This document shows positions 54,042-63,097 of a stretch of 64,000 bases of DNA, piece after piece. The position numbers and the translations under genes are program-made. The stretch comes from an uncultured Marvinbryantia sp. (GTDB lineage: Bacteria > Bacillota > Clostridia > Lachnospirales > Lachnospiraceae). The stretch is from contig CANRIR010000005.1 of assembly GCA_947630735.1 (NCBI GenBank), forward strand, positions 1 through 64,000, given 5' to 3'. Below the pieces are notes generated by a model, which made no database searches, had not been told where the DNA came from, and saw nothing but the letters and a program-made list of their open reading frames with translations. The first letter of the stretch is position 1. Each line of letters opens with the position of its first letter.

Positions 54042-54677
54042 ATGAGAAAGTTTACTGCAGTACTGTGTGCGGCGGCAATGGCATTTTCCATGGCTGCTAC
54101 TGCAATGGCTACCGACAGCAAGACCAGCGATGGCTTCGAGGGCGTGACGATCACTGATGAGGTGAAGGAAGCTCTTGGAGGAAAGGTGCTTAAAGCATCA
54201 GCCGATATCGATCTCGACAAGATCGAGAACGAGACGGTTAAGACTTTCGCTGAGGATTACAAGGCGGGTAAGATCAAGACTGGCGAAGATGTGATCGCAA
54301 GCCTGGGTCTGAAGATTGATTCCGAAGAGGACGTAAAAGTTCCGGAAGAATGCAAATTTACCGCTGAGGATTTCGTGAAGGGCGATGTTATCGTTCCGCC
54401 TTCAGAGGTTGTGATCGGTGACGAAGGCAGCGAGGATGCGGATTCGTACGATGCGGATTACTTTGAGAAGAATCCGGATGCAACGGTAGACGCTACTCTG
54501 CAGGCTGACGGTTTGAAAGGGGCTGACGTGGAGAAACTCATCCCGGCTCTGATCGACACAAAGACAGGAAAGGTTACTCTTCTTGTCGTAGACGAGAAGA
54601 AGAGCGACATGGAAAAAGGCGAGCTTGCTCTTGCACTTTCCGGACTTGGCCTGGTGGTTACCGTTGAGGCTGCATAG
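54042..54677 (+). CDS. Secreted acidic protein, unknown
   Basis: The 211-residue product has a signal peptide (RKFTAVLCAAAMAFSMAATAMA, cleavage after AMA) and a mature part rich in Asp, Glu, Lys and Val with no Cys. The pieces ITDEVKEALGGKVLKASADI and YFEKNPDATVDATLQADGL suggest short alpha/beta repeats. I recognise no family. AGGAGG (54027-54032) is nine bases from ATG 54042; ATG 54033 abuts it. AT-richer codon use suggests higher expression. Its place after the LCP gene suggests a cell-surface role. Confidence 0.7.
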   Translation: MRKFTAVLCAAAMAFSMAATAMATDSKTSDGFEGVTITDEVKEALGGKVLKASADIDLDKIENETVKTFAEDYKAGKIKTGEDVIASLGLKIDSEEDVKVPEECKFTAEDFVKGDVIVPPSEVVIGDEGSEDADSYDADYFEKNPDATVDATLQADGLKGADVEKLIPALIDTKTGKVTLLVVDEKKSDMEKGELALALSGLGLVVTVEAA

Positions 54678-54726
54678 TTGCAGGACTGTTATCACGCAGT
54701 ACGCGCAACAAAATGAGGACTCAAAG

Positions 54727-54766
54727 CAGGCGGAAAACTACAGCTTGAAACTGGATTTTCCGCCTG
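54727..54766 (+). terminator. Hairpin after the secreted protein gene
   Basis: CAGGCGGAAAA (54727-54737) pairs perfectly with TTTTCCGCCTG (54756-54766). There is no T run, so terminator function is only possible. Confidence 0.45.
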
Positions 54767-54800
54767 TACCCTCAAAAAAATGGCGAGAGGACATTAAAAT

Positions 54801-55529
54801 ATGTCGAAAAGATCGAAAGTGAAGAAAGAAAAAAACTTATTTAATAAGATCATATATATGGTGCTGGTCATTGCCCTTCTGGGCTGTATCTTCCTGCTGC
54901 TCTTGAACGCAAAGTACCGCAGCGGTCTGTATGAGCAGGAAGTGGAGCGCGTGGCGGTGGGCGAATCGGAGTACACCGTGGAAGAGTGGGAGAGCACCGA
55001 GGAGGACACAGAGACAGAGTCTGAGACAGAAGAGCCGCAGACAGAGGCGCCGGCCACAGAGCCGGTCACCGCGGCTGCGACGAACTATAACGCTTCCATC
55101 CTGGTGCTGAACGGCACGCGCAGGCCGGGTGTGGCCGGTTTCTGGAAGGAGCGCATAGAGAATATGGGCTATGCCAACATTATGACAGCAACCTACACCG
55201 GTTCCGTGAGCAGTGAGACCGTGATCTACGCCTCCAGCACGGAGTTGGGGGAGCCGCTCAAGGCGGAGTTCCCGGAGGGAACCGTGCAGGTGGGGAGCAT
55301 CACCGAAGGGATCGAGCCAAATTCCGGTGAGACCCTGCCGGACAAGTTTGACATCTACGTGGTGGTGGGCAATAACGACGCCGACACCACATCGCAGACC
55401 GAGACCCAGCAGACGGAAACACAGCAGACCGAGACAGAGACTTCTGCGCCGGCAGGCGGGGCAAACCCATCGCCGTCGCCGTCCGCATCCCCGTCGTCTT
55501 CTGCGAACAGCACAGTTACGGGCGTATAA
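54801..55529 (+). CDS. Membrane-anchored LytR C-terminal-domain protein
   Basis: The 242-residue protein has one membrane helix (about residues 14-34), an acidic Glu/Thr linker (DTETESETEEPQTEAP), a LytR_C domain (NASILVLNGTRRPGVAGFWK to TLPDKFDIYVVVG) and a low-complexity tail of TETQQ and PSPSAS repeats. In Actinobacteria LytR_C is often fused to LCP enzymes; here it stands alone near a separate LCP gene. Its ligand is unknown. Confidence 0.83.
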   Translation: MSKRSKVKKEKNLFNKIIYMVLVIALLGCIFLLLLNAKYRSGLYEQEVERVAVGESEYTVEEWESTEEDTETESETEEPQTEAPATEPVTAAATNYNASILVLNGTRRPGVAGFWKERIENMGYANIMTATYTGSVSSETVIYASSTELGEPLKAEFPEGTVQVGSITEGIEPNSGETLPDKFDIYVVVGNNDADTTSQTETQQTETQQTETETSAPAGGANPSPSPSASPSSSANSTVTGV

Positions 55530-55536
55530 TAAATTT

Positions 55537-55600
55537 TTGCGATTATCTTTCGGGCATCCGGGTTATGTCCATGTGAGCAAAAAGATAGTCGCAATTTTTT
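55537..55600 (+). terminator. Terminator after the LytR_C gene
   Basis: TTGCGATTATCTTT (55537-55550) pairs with AAAGATAGTCGCAA (55581-55594) with one mismatch, followed by TTTTTT. The next gene thus needs its own promoter in the AT-rich 55600-55660 stretch. Confidence 0.82.
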
Positions 55601-55663
55601 GGAAAAATAAAATATAACTATTGGATATTTAATATAAAATATAAATCACATGGAGACGAAAAG

Positions 55664-57679
55664 ATGAGCCGCAAGGATCCGGAAACACAATTTATAAAGC
55701 CGCTGCAGCACTGGCAGATGATCTCGGTATACCTTACCGTCTACGACGTCCTTGCAGTGAACCTTGCGTACTTTCTCTCGCTGTGGTTCCGCTTTGACTG
55801 CAGGTACAGCGCCATCCCGGGAGACTACCTGCAGGTGTATCTGACATTCATCCCGATTTACTCCGTCCTGTGCGTGGGTCTGTTCCGGTGGCTGCGGCTC
55901 TACAAGAGCATCTGGCGCTTCGCCAGCTTCAGCGAGCTGATCCGGGTGACGGTCTCCACCGCGGTCAGCACTCTGTTCCAGATCGTGGGGACGGTGGCGC
56001 TCTGCCAAAGATTTTATCACGTTCCCTCGGGACGCATGCCGATCTCCTACTATGTGTTCGGCATGGTCATCCAGTTCATCCTCATCCTGGCCGTGCGCTT
56101 TTCCTACCGCCTGGTGCTGCTGGAGCGGGACCGCCGGGCCGTGACGGGCAAACGGAAAAAGACCGGGCGCGTGCTGCTGGTGGGAGCGGGCTCGGCCGGG
56201 CGCATGATCCTGCGGGATCTGAACAGCGCCAAAGAGATCGAGGACAGGGTCGTCTGCATTGTGGATGATAATCCAAACAAGTGGAACCGATACATAGACG
56301 GCATCCCCGTAGTGGGAGGCAGAGAAGATATCCCGAAATTCGTGGAGAAGTACAGGATCAACAAGATCTATCTGGCCATCCCCAGCGCCACGGCGCGGGA
56401 AAAGCGCGATATCCTGGATATCTGCAAGGAGACCGGGTGCGAGCTGAAAAACATGCCCGGCATGTACCAGTTTGCCACCGGGGAAGTGACGGTGAGCGCC
56501 ATGAGAGAAGTGGCCATCGAGGATCTGCTCGGGCGCGAGCCGGTGCAGGTGGACTTGGGAGAGGTGTTTGATTTCCTCTCCGGGAAAGTCATTTTGGTGA
56601 CCGGGGGCGGAGGCTCCATCGGGTCGGAGCTGTGCAGGCAGATCGCGTCCCACGGGCCAAAGCAATTGATCATCTTTGATGTGTACGAAAACAACGCCTA
56701 CGATATCCAGCTGGAGCTGCGGGACCGCTATCCGGATCTGGACCTGCAGGTGCTGGTGGGTTCCGTGCGCGACAGCCGCCGCGTGAACCAGGTGTTTGAA
56801 AAATACCGCCCGCAGGTGGTGTACCACGCGGCCGCGCACAAGCATGTGCCTCTGATGGAGGACAGTCCGGCCGAGGCGGTGAAAAATAACGCCGTGGGCA
56901 CTTACAAAACGGCCTACGCGGCCATGCTGAACGGGTGCGAGCGGTTCGTGCTGATCAGCACGGACAAGGCGGTAAACCCCACCAACATTATGGGCGCCAG
57001 CAAGCGCCTGTGCGAGATGGTCATCCAGTCCTTCGACCGCAAGGTGAAGGAGGGAAAAGCGGACGAGCTGCCGCGCCTGTACACCCATGAGACGGTCAGC
57101 GGACCGGAGGATGCCAAAGCCGAGGCAGCCAGACAAAAAGCGCTGCAGAATGCGCACACCGAATTTGTGGCCGTGCGCTTCGGCAATGTGCTGGGCAGCA
57201 ACGGCAGCGTGATCCCGGTCTTCAAGCGGCAGATTGAAAAGGGCGGCCCGGTGACCGTGACCCACCCGGACATCATCCGCTATTTTATGACCATTCCGGA
57301 GGCGGTCAGCCTGGTGCTTCTGGCGGGCACCTACGCGAAGGGCGGCGAGATCTTTGTGCTGGATATGGGCGAGCCGGTGAAGATCGACACCCTGGCGCGC
57401 AATCTGATCAAGCTGGCGGGCTACAAGCCGGATGAGGACATCCGGATCGAATACACGGGGCTGCGCCCGGGCGAAAAGCTGTATGAGGAAAAGCTGATGA
57501 CAGAGGAAGGTTTGAAGACAACGGCCAACCGCCTGATCTACATCGGCTGCCCGGTAAAGTTTGACGTGGACTTGTTTTTGAGACAGTTGGAAAGCCTGAT
57601 GAACGCCTGCTACGAGCGGGAGGAAGACGTGCGCGGGCTGGTGGCGGAGATCGTGCCGACCTATCAGGGCGCGGGATGA
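55664..57679 (+). CDS. Membrane NDP-sugar 4,6-dehydratase (CapD/WbpM/PglF type)
   Basis: The 671-residue protein has four membrane helices (about residues 22-165), a CoA-binding-like Rossmann domain (VLLVGAGSAGRMILRDL) and a C-terminal extended SDR domain (VILVTGGGGSIGSELCRQIA). The family's altered active-site triad is seen as ISTDKAVNPTNIMGASKR (TDK with the MGASK lysine). Such enzymes turn UDP-GlcNAc to UDP-4-keto-6-deoxy-GlcNAc, the substrate for the next gene's aminotransferase. The SDR part has a 20-residue insertion near HETVSGPEDAKAEAARQKAL. Confidence 0.9.
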   Translation: MSRKDPETQFIKPLQHWQMISVYLTVYDVLAVNLAYFLSLWFRFDCRYSAIPGDYLQVYLTFIPIYSVLCVGLFRWLRLYKSIWRFASFSELIRVTVSTAVSTLFQIVGTVALCQRFYHVPSGRMPISYYVFGMVIQFILILAVRFSYRLVLLERDRRAVTGKRKKTGRVLLVGAGSAGRMILRDLNSAKEIEDRVVCIVDDNPNKWNRYIDGIPVVGGREDIPKFVEKYRINKIYLAIPSATAREKRDILDICKETGCELKNMPGMYQFATGEVTVSAMREVAIEDLLGREPVQVDLGEVFDFLSGKVILVTGGGGSIGSELCRQIASHGPKQLIIFDVYENNAYDIQLELRDRYPDLDLQVLVGSVRDSRRVNQVFEKYRPQVVYHAAAHKHVPLMEDSPAEAVKNNAVGTYKTAYAAMLNGCERFVLISTDKAVNPTNIMGASKRLCEMVIQSFDRKVKEGKADELPRLYTHETVSGPEDAKAEAARQKALQNAHTEFVAVRFGNVLGSNGSVIPVFKRQIEKGGPVTVTHPDIIRYFMTIPEAVSLVLLAGTYAKGGEIFVLDMGEPVKIDTLARNLIKLAGYKPDEDIRIEYTGLRPGEKLYEEKLMTEEGLKTTANRLIYIGCPVKFDVDLFLRQLESLMNACYEREEDVRGLVAEIVPTYQGAG

Positions 57680-57693
57680 AGGAATGACGAGAC

Positions 57694-59004
57694 ATGAACA
57701 GAGACGAAGTGTTATCAGATCCCCGTTTTGCGGGAATCGTTCCCTTTGAAAATAAGATATGGCTCTCTTCGCCGACCATGCACGGCGAGGAGCTGGCGTT
57801 TGTCAGGGAAGCCATCGAGACCAACTGGGTGAGCACCGTTGGGGAGAATATCAACGAGCTGGAAAAAATGACCGCAGAGTATCTCGGCATGGACTTTGCA
57901 GTGGGCCTGTCCTGCGGGACAGCGGCCCTGCATATGTGCATGAAGCTGGCGGCGGAGCGCATCAATCCAGGCGCAGAGCCGGGGAACAGCCTGGCCGGGC
58001 AGAGGGTGTTCTGTTCGGACATGACGTTTGACGCCAGTGTGAACCCCATCGTATACGAGGGCGGCGAACCGGTGTTTATCGATACGGAAGCCGACACCTG
58101 GAACATGGATCCCGAGGCGCTTAAGAAGGCATTCGAGATGTACCCGGATGTGAAGCTGGTCGTGCTGGCTCATCTTTATGGAGTTCCCGCAAAGATGGAC
58201 GAGATCGTAAAGATCTGCCGGGAGCACGGCGCGCTGATCGTGGAGGATGCCGCGGAAGCCTTGGGAGCGCGGTACGACGGACAGAACGTGTCCGGCATGT
58301 GCGGAAGCTTTGGGGACTTCAATGCGATCAGCTTTAACGGGAACAAGATCGTGACCGGCAGCGCTGGCGGGATGTTTGTGACCAACAGCAAGGCAGACGC
58401 GGACAAGGTGCGCAAGTGGAGCACCCAGAGCCGGGAGGCGGCGCCCTGGTACCAGCATGAGGAATTGGGATATAACTACCGGATGAGCAACATCATTGCC
58501 GGGGTTGTGAGAGGCAATCTGCTCCACATCGAGGAGCACATCGCGCAGAAGAAAGCGATCTATGAGCGGTATAGAGAAGGCCTCAAGGATCTGCCTGTTG
58601 TGGTAAACCCGTTTGAGGATAAAGCCAGGCCGAACTACTGGCTTTCCTGCCTGCTGATCAATGAGGACGCCATGTGCAGGCAAGTGCGGGGAGAGAAGGA
58701 TTACCTGTATATAAGCGAACCAGGAAAGAGCTGCCCGATGGAGATCCTGGATGTGCTGGCAGCATTTAATGCGGAGGGAAGACCGATCTGGAAGCCGATG
58801 CATCTGCAGCCGATTTATCGGATGAATGGGTTTGTGACAAGAGAAGGAAATGGCAGAGCCAGGACGAATGCCTACATTGAAGGCGGATGTGCGGATGTAG
58901 GAGCGGATATCTTTGCAAGAGGGGTATGCCTGCCGAGTGATAACAAGATGACGGCGGGGGAACAGGATACTGTCATCGAATTGGTACACAGGTGCTTTCA
59001 ATAA
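57694..59004 (+). CDS. DegT/DnrJ/EryC1-family sugar aminotransferase
   Basis: The 436-residue PLP enzyme has the internal-aldimine lysine in ISFNGNKIVTGSAGGM (near residue 217), VEDAAEALGARYDGQNVSG before it, and LSCGTAALHMCMKLA for phosphate binding. It is PglE-like: a 4-amino-4,6-dideoxy sugar nucleotide is the likely product after the dehydratase. A decayed partial copy of this gene lies at 62231-62931. Starts 15 bases after the dehydratase. Confidence 0.93.
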   Translation: MNRDEVLSDPRFAGIVPFENKIWLSSPTMHGEELAFVREAIETNWVSTVGENINELEKMTAEYLGMDFAVGLSCGTAALHMCMKLAAERINPGAEPGNSLAGQRVFCSDMTFDASVNPIVYEGGEPVFIDTEADTWNMDPEALKKAFEMYPDVKLVVLAHLYGVPAKMDEIVKICREHGALIVEDAAEALGARYDGQNVSGMCGSFGDFNAISFNGNKIVTGSAGGMFVTNSKADADKVRKWSTQSREAAPWYQHEELGYNYRMSNIIAGVVRGNLLHIEEHIAQKKAIYERYREGLKDLPVVVNPFEDKARPNYWLSCLLINEDAMCRQVRGEKDYLYISEPGKSCPMEILDVLAAFNAEGRPIWKPMHLQPIYRMNGFVTREGNGRARTNAYIEGGCADVGADIFARGVCLPSDNKMTAGEQDTVIELVHRCFQ

Positions 59005-59022
59005 ACGTATAGGAGAATCTAT

Positions 59023-60330
59023 ATGCTAACTATTAACACAGTTACTGTAATCGGTACGACTGGGACTATGGGCGCTAATATCGCGGGCATTTTTGCCTCT
59101 TTTGGTGATGCGAAGGTATATTGTGCCGGCCGTGATATTGAGAAAGTAAAGAAAACCATCCCGCATATCGTCGGATCTGTGCGTGCGGACGCCATCGCAG
59201 ATAAGCTGGTCCCTGCAGATTTCTCGTCCCTCGAATCCTGTGTCGCTAACTCGGATCTGATTTTTGAGAGCTCTGCTGAGGATATGGAACTTAAGTCCGC
59301 TATCGCCCATCGGGTGGGCAAAGCCCTGAAGAAAGACGCCATCTCCTGCACAGGTACGTCTGGCTTGTCCATCACAGCGCTGGCAAAATGCTATCCAGAA
59401 GATACCCGAAGCCGTTTTTTTGGGGTTCATATGTTTAATCCTCCATACAATATGCCTTTGTGCGAATTGATTCCAACGGTGTACTCTGATCGTGTGTTGC
59501 TGAATGAGTTAAAACAATATCTAAGTGAGACTCTTTTCCGCTCTGTGGTGGAAGTCAAGGACTCTCCTGCATTCCTTGGAAATCGGATCGGGTTTCAGTT
59601 TATGAATGAGACGCTTCAGTACGCGGAGAAATATAAGGACAGCGGCGGTATTGATTATATCGACGCGATACTTGGCCCATTTACGGGCCGGGTTATGGCA
59701 CCGCTTGCAACATCAGATTTTGTCGGCCTCGATGTGCATAAGGCTATCGTCGATAATGTCTATAAGAATACAAGCGATTTTGCGCATGAAACCTTTGCAC
59801 TGCCGGATTTTGTCCAAAATCTAATCGATGAAGAAAAGCTCGGCAGGAAATCTGGAGTGGGGTTGTATAAACTGATCCGCTACGACAATGGCTTGAAACG
59901 CCAGACAGTCTACGATATTGCTACTGGGACTTACCGTGATGTGATCCAATATGTATTCCCATTTGCCAATGAGATGAAAAGGTTCCTCTCAGAAGGAGAC
60001 TATGCGAAAGCTTTCGAACGGTTAGTTAACAACCAGTCCCAGGAAGCGGGAATTTGTCTGTCATTCCTGCTGAAATACATAGTCTATTCGCTCTATACCG
60101 CACAGGAGGTGGGGGACACCATCGAGGCGGCGGATGATGTGATGGCGGCAGGATTTAACTGGTGTCCACCGCTGGCGATGTGTCAGGCACTTTCAACTGT
60201 GTCGAATGTGTCTACCCTGATCCGTGAACGTTTGCCAGAGATTTGCACCAAAGTAGATGTTGGCCATTTGCTGACGGGTGTCAGACCTTCAAAGTATGAT
60301 TATCGAATGTATTTCAAGTCTGAGAGGTAA
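59023..60330 (+). CDS. 3-Hydroxyacyl-CoA dehydrogenase family protein
   Basis: The 435-residue protein has the complete 3HCDH layout: NAD-binding VTVIGTTGTMGANIAGIFA, then GVHMFNPPYNMPLCELIPT with the catalytic His, DSPAFLGNRIGFQFMNE, and GRKSGVGLY. It interconverts 3-hydroxyacyl-CoA and 3-ketoacyl-CoA. It has no hydratase domain. Such an enzyme is unexpected between a sugar aminotransferase and an acyltransferase. Base composition is AT-richer than upstream genes. It is four bases from the thiolase gene. Confidence 0.9.
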   Translation: MLTINTVTVIGTTGTMGANIAGIFASFGDAKVYCAGRDIEKVKKTIPHIVGSVRADAIADKLVPADFSSLESCVANSDLIFESSAEDMELKSAIAHRVGKALKKDAISCTGTSGLSITALAKCYPEDTRSRFFGVHMFNPPYNMPLCELIPTVYSDRVLLNELKQYLSETLFRSVVEVKDSPAFLGNRIGFQFMNETLQYAEKYKDSGGIDYIDAILGPFTGRVMAPLATSDFVGLDVHKAIVDNVYKNTSDFAHETFALPDFVQNLIDEEKLGRKSGVGLYKLIRYDNGLKRQTVYDIATGTYRDVIQYVFPFANEMKRFLSEGDYAKAFERLVNNQSQEAGICLSFLLKYIVYSLYTAQEVGDTIEAADDVMAAGFNWCPPLAMCQALSTVSNVSTLIRERLPEICTKVDVGHLLTGVRPSKYDYRMYFKSER

Positions 60331-60334
60331 CTGA

Positions 60335-61585
60335 ATGAACAAAGTATATATACTCGGTGGCGCCCAGACGGATTTTGAACGGAACTGGACGAAGGAAGGC
60401 AAGACGATGCTTGCCCTTCTAAAGGAGGCCACAGAGGACGGGATTGTCGGTGCTGGGCTGTCATTTGATGATATCCAGGAATTGAACAAAGACAATAGAG
60501 TGGCCTGCTTTGTGGGCAACTTTATAGCTGAAAAATATACAGAGCAGGGGCATCTTGGTGCATTCCTCACAGAAGTGGATCCTGCGTTCTATGGTGTTCC
60601 TTCTGCAAGATATGAGGCGGCCTGTGCGTCCGGCTCTGTGGCCATTGACGCGGCACAGACAAAAATTCGGGCTGGGGACTATGACGTGGCCGTCGTGATT
60701 GGTTGGGAGTTAATGAAGACCGTCGACTCCAAGGCCGGAGGTGACTTCCTGGGTCGTGCGGCGTTCTATGACAAGGAAAGCAAGGGTATTGACCTCCCAT
60801 TTCCGAAGCTGTTCGGACGGTTGGCTGATGAGACAATCAAAAAATATAGACTGGATGAAACAAGATATATGGACTCTCTGGCGCAGATCGCCGTCAACAA
60901 CTATGCCAATGCCAAGCGTAATCCTTTGGCGCAAACACGGAAATGGTTTATGAGCAAGGAACAGGCGAAGTTGCGGGGGACGGAGACGAACCCATACGTC
61001 GGCGGGCGGTTAGCAGTTTCAGACTGTTCACAGGTGACAGATGGAGCGGCGGTAGTAGTATTGGCATCGGAAAAGTTTGTCATGGAGAGACAGATCAAGG
61101 ATAAGCCAATCTTGAAAGGGTACGGACACCGAATAGCTCCCATGCTGTTTGATAAGAAGATGCAAGAGTCGCAAAATTCGGCGTACATTCTTCCGTGGAC
61201 AAGGCAGACGGTTCTAGATGCTTACCACAGAAGCGGACTGTCGGTTGAAGATATAGATGTATTTGAGACCCACGATTGTTTCACATCGAGCGAGTACGCT
61301 GCAATATCGGCTTTCGGACTGACGGAGCCAGGTAGGGAATATGAGGCGACGGAGAGTGGCTTAATTGCGTTTGACGGAAAGAAGCCCATCAATCCGAGTG
61401 GCGGACTGATCGGTTGCGGGCATCCCGTGGGCGCGTCTGGCGTGAGGATGTTCCTAGATTTGTACAAGCAGGTTATGGGCATGGCGGGCAAATATCAGGT
61501 GTCGAATGTACAAAATGCATTGATGCTCAATATTGGAGGAAGTGCAACGACGAATTATGTTTATATAGTAAGCCAGGGTTCGTAA
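60335..61585 (+). CDS. Thiolase-family protein (SCP2-like)
   Basis: The 416-residue protein has the nucleophile Cys in [15 protein letters not shown] (near residue 90), the HDCF histidine in [15 protein letters not shown], and [21 protein letters not shown] instead of NEAF places it in the SCP2-thiolase/lipid-transfer branch. It could condense or cleave a short 3-ketoacyl-CoA. With the dehydrogenase it would make a 3-hydroxyacyl-CoA from acetyl-CoA units. No fatty-acid or butyrate genes are nearby. Confidence 0.88.
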   Translation: MNKVYILGGAQTDFERNWTKEGKTMLALLKEATEDGIVGAGLSFDDIQELNKDNRVACFVGNFIAEKYTEQGHLGAFLTEVDPAFYGVPSARYEAACASGSVAIDAAQTKIRAGDYDVAVVIGWELMKTVDSKAGGDFLGRAAFYDKESKGIDLPFPKLFGRLADETIKKYRLDETRYMDSLAQIAVNNYANAKRNPLAQTRKWFMSKEQAKLRGTETNPYVGGRLAVSDCSQVTDGAAVVVLASEKFVMERQIKDKPILKGYGHRIAPMLFDKKMQESQNSAYILPWTRQTVLDAYHRSGLSVEDIDVFETHDCFTSSEYAAISAFGLTEPGREYEATESGLIAFDGKKPINPSGGLIGCGHPVGASGVRMFLDLYKQVMGMAGKYQVSNVQNALMLNIGGSATTNYVYIVSQGS

Positions 61586-61634
61586 ATGATAACGAGTCGT
61601 ATTAAAATAGCATAATAAATTGAGGGAAAATATT

Positions 61635-62189
61635 ATGAATTTCTATAGATTATGGCAGATGTTTAAATTGAATTTCCACATGACGGCATCTAGTCGCGGA
61701 TCGTGGCTTAAAAAGAAAGGTATATTTGCAGAATGCGGTGAGCCTGTTCGTTATCAGATCCATTCAATACCCTTGTGCCCGGAACTTATTAAGATTGGAA
61801 ATAATGTTAACATCAGTTCTGGGGCCAGTTTGATTGTTCATGATGCAACGCACCTGATTTACAACTGTCTGCCTGGGAAAAAGCAGAAATTAAAAGAATA
61901 TGTAAACCCTATTCAAATCGGGGACAATGTATTTGTTGGGGCTAAGGCTGTTATTATGGGTGGGGTCAAAGTTGGCTCAAACGTTATTATTGCCGCAGGA
62001 GCAGTTGTGACTAAAGACCTAGAAGACGGGGGTATCTATGGCGGGATCCCGGCAAGAAGGATTGGCGATACAGAAAAGTTCTGGGAGAAGCGTGAAGCTG
62101 GCAAGTTGCCGACGATTAATTCCAATGCACATTTATCTAGAGAAGAAATTGACAATGCATGGAGTTTTTTTGAAAACCAAAGAAAATAG
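61635..62189 (+). CDS. Left-handed beta-helix acyltransferase
   Basis: The 184-residue protein has hexapeptide repeats from about residue 60 (IKIGNNVNISSGASLIVHDA and QIGDNVFVGAKAVIMGGVKV) and the end turn GGIPARRIGDTEKFW of WbbJ/maltose-acetyltransferase-like enzymes. A C-terminal helix closes it. It lacks the N-terminal domain of PglD. In context it should acylate the amino or a hydroxyl group of the sugar. GAGGGA precedes ATG 61635. Confidence 0.85.
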   Translation: MNFYRLWQMFKLNFHMTASSRGSWLKKKGIFAECGEPVRYQIHSIPLCPELIKIGNNVNISSGASLIVHDATHLIYNCLPGKKQKLKEYVNPIQIGDNVFVGAKAVIMGGVKVGSNVIIAAGAVVTKDLEDGGIYGGIPARRIGDTEKFWEKREAGKLPTINSNAHLSREEIDNAWSFFENQRK

Positions 62190-62230
62190 AAATAATACAG
62201 ATGGTAGAGATTCTTTGTTCTAAAATATTA

Positions 62231-62931
62231 GAGTGTTTCAAACTTATGGCGCCCCGCTAAGATGGATGAGATTGTAAAGGTCCGCCGGGAGCATGGCGCG
62301 CTGATCGTGGAGGATGCCGCGGAACCCCTAGGAGCCATATGAGGGACACTTTGTCTCCGGTATGTGCGGCAGCTTTGGGAACTTCAATGCGATCAGCTTT
62401 AACGGGAACAAGATCGTGACTGGCAGCGCTGGCGAGATGCTTGTGACCAACAGCAAGGCGGATACGGACAAGGTACGGAAGTGGAGCACTTAGAACCGGG
62501 AGGAGGCACCTTGGTACGAGTATGACGAGTTTGGTTATAACTATTGCATGAGTAATATGAAGAGAAAAGCAGTCCGAATTACTGGCTTTCCTGCCTGCTG
62601 ATCAATGAGAATGTTATGTGCAGGCAGGTGCGGGGAGAAAAGGATTAATTATATATCAGTGGATCCGGAAATAGCTGTCCGATGGAGATTCTTGGATGCG
62701 TTGGAAGACTGATTTGGAAGCCGATGCATTGACAACTGTATACCAAATGAATGGGTAATCACCAAGGACGGATACAGGCATGCGTACAGCAATGCGTGTA
62801 CCTAAAGCAAGAACCTGGCAGACATTGGAACGGATATATTTAACCGAGGGCTATGTGTGTCAAGCGACAATAAGATGACGTCAAAGTAGCGAGATATGAT
62901 TATTGATATCATCTATAGGTGTTTTAGAAGA
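62231..62931 (+). pseudogene. Decayed partial copy of the DegT aminotransferase
   Basis: This stretch aligns with 58160-59004, the C-terminal two thirds of the aminotransferase gene. Over about 150 bases around 62365-62515 I count roughly 16 differences. It has stops (TGA after GGAGCCATA, and TAG in place of a Gln codon at the WST segment), frameshifts and a deletion of about 110 bases (parent 58500-58610). The 5' third is absent. The region 62190-63097 holds nothing else that I can read. Confidence 0.9.
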
Positions 62932-63097
62932 TGTCAGCAAAATACAAATACAAAATCAAATTAAACAATATTTACGACGATATAATGTGATTAGACACAT
63001 ATATTGAAATCAGAAGAATATGAACGTGAAGATATATTAATATTTTTATATGTGCATGAGGGATTAGATAATAATAAAACATAGCGAGGATAAAAAT

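Noticed and set aside
62231..62931. Aminotransferase read through by programmed frameshifting
   Set aside because: There are several stops and frame changes plus a deletion of about 110 bases and no 5' third; decay is simpler.
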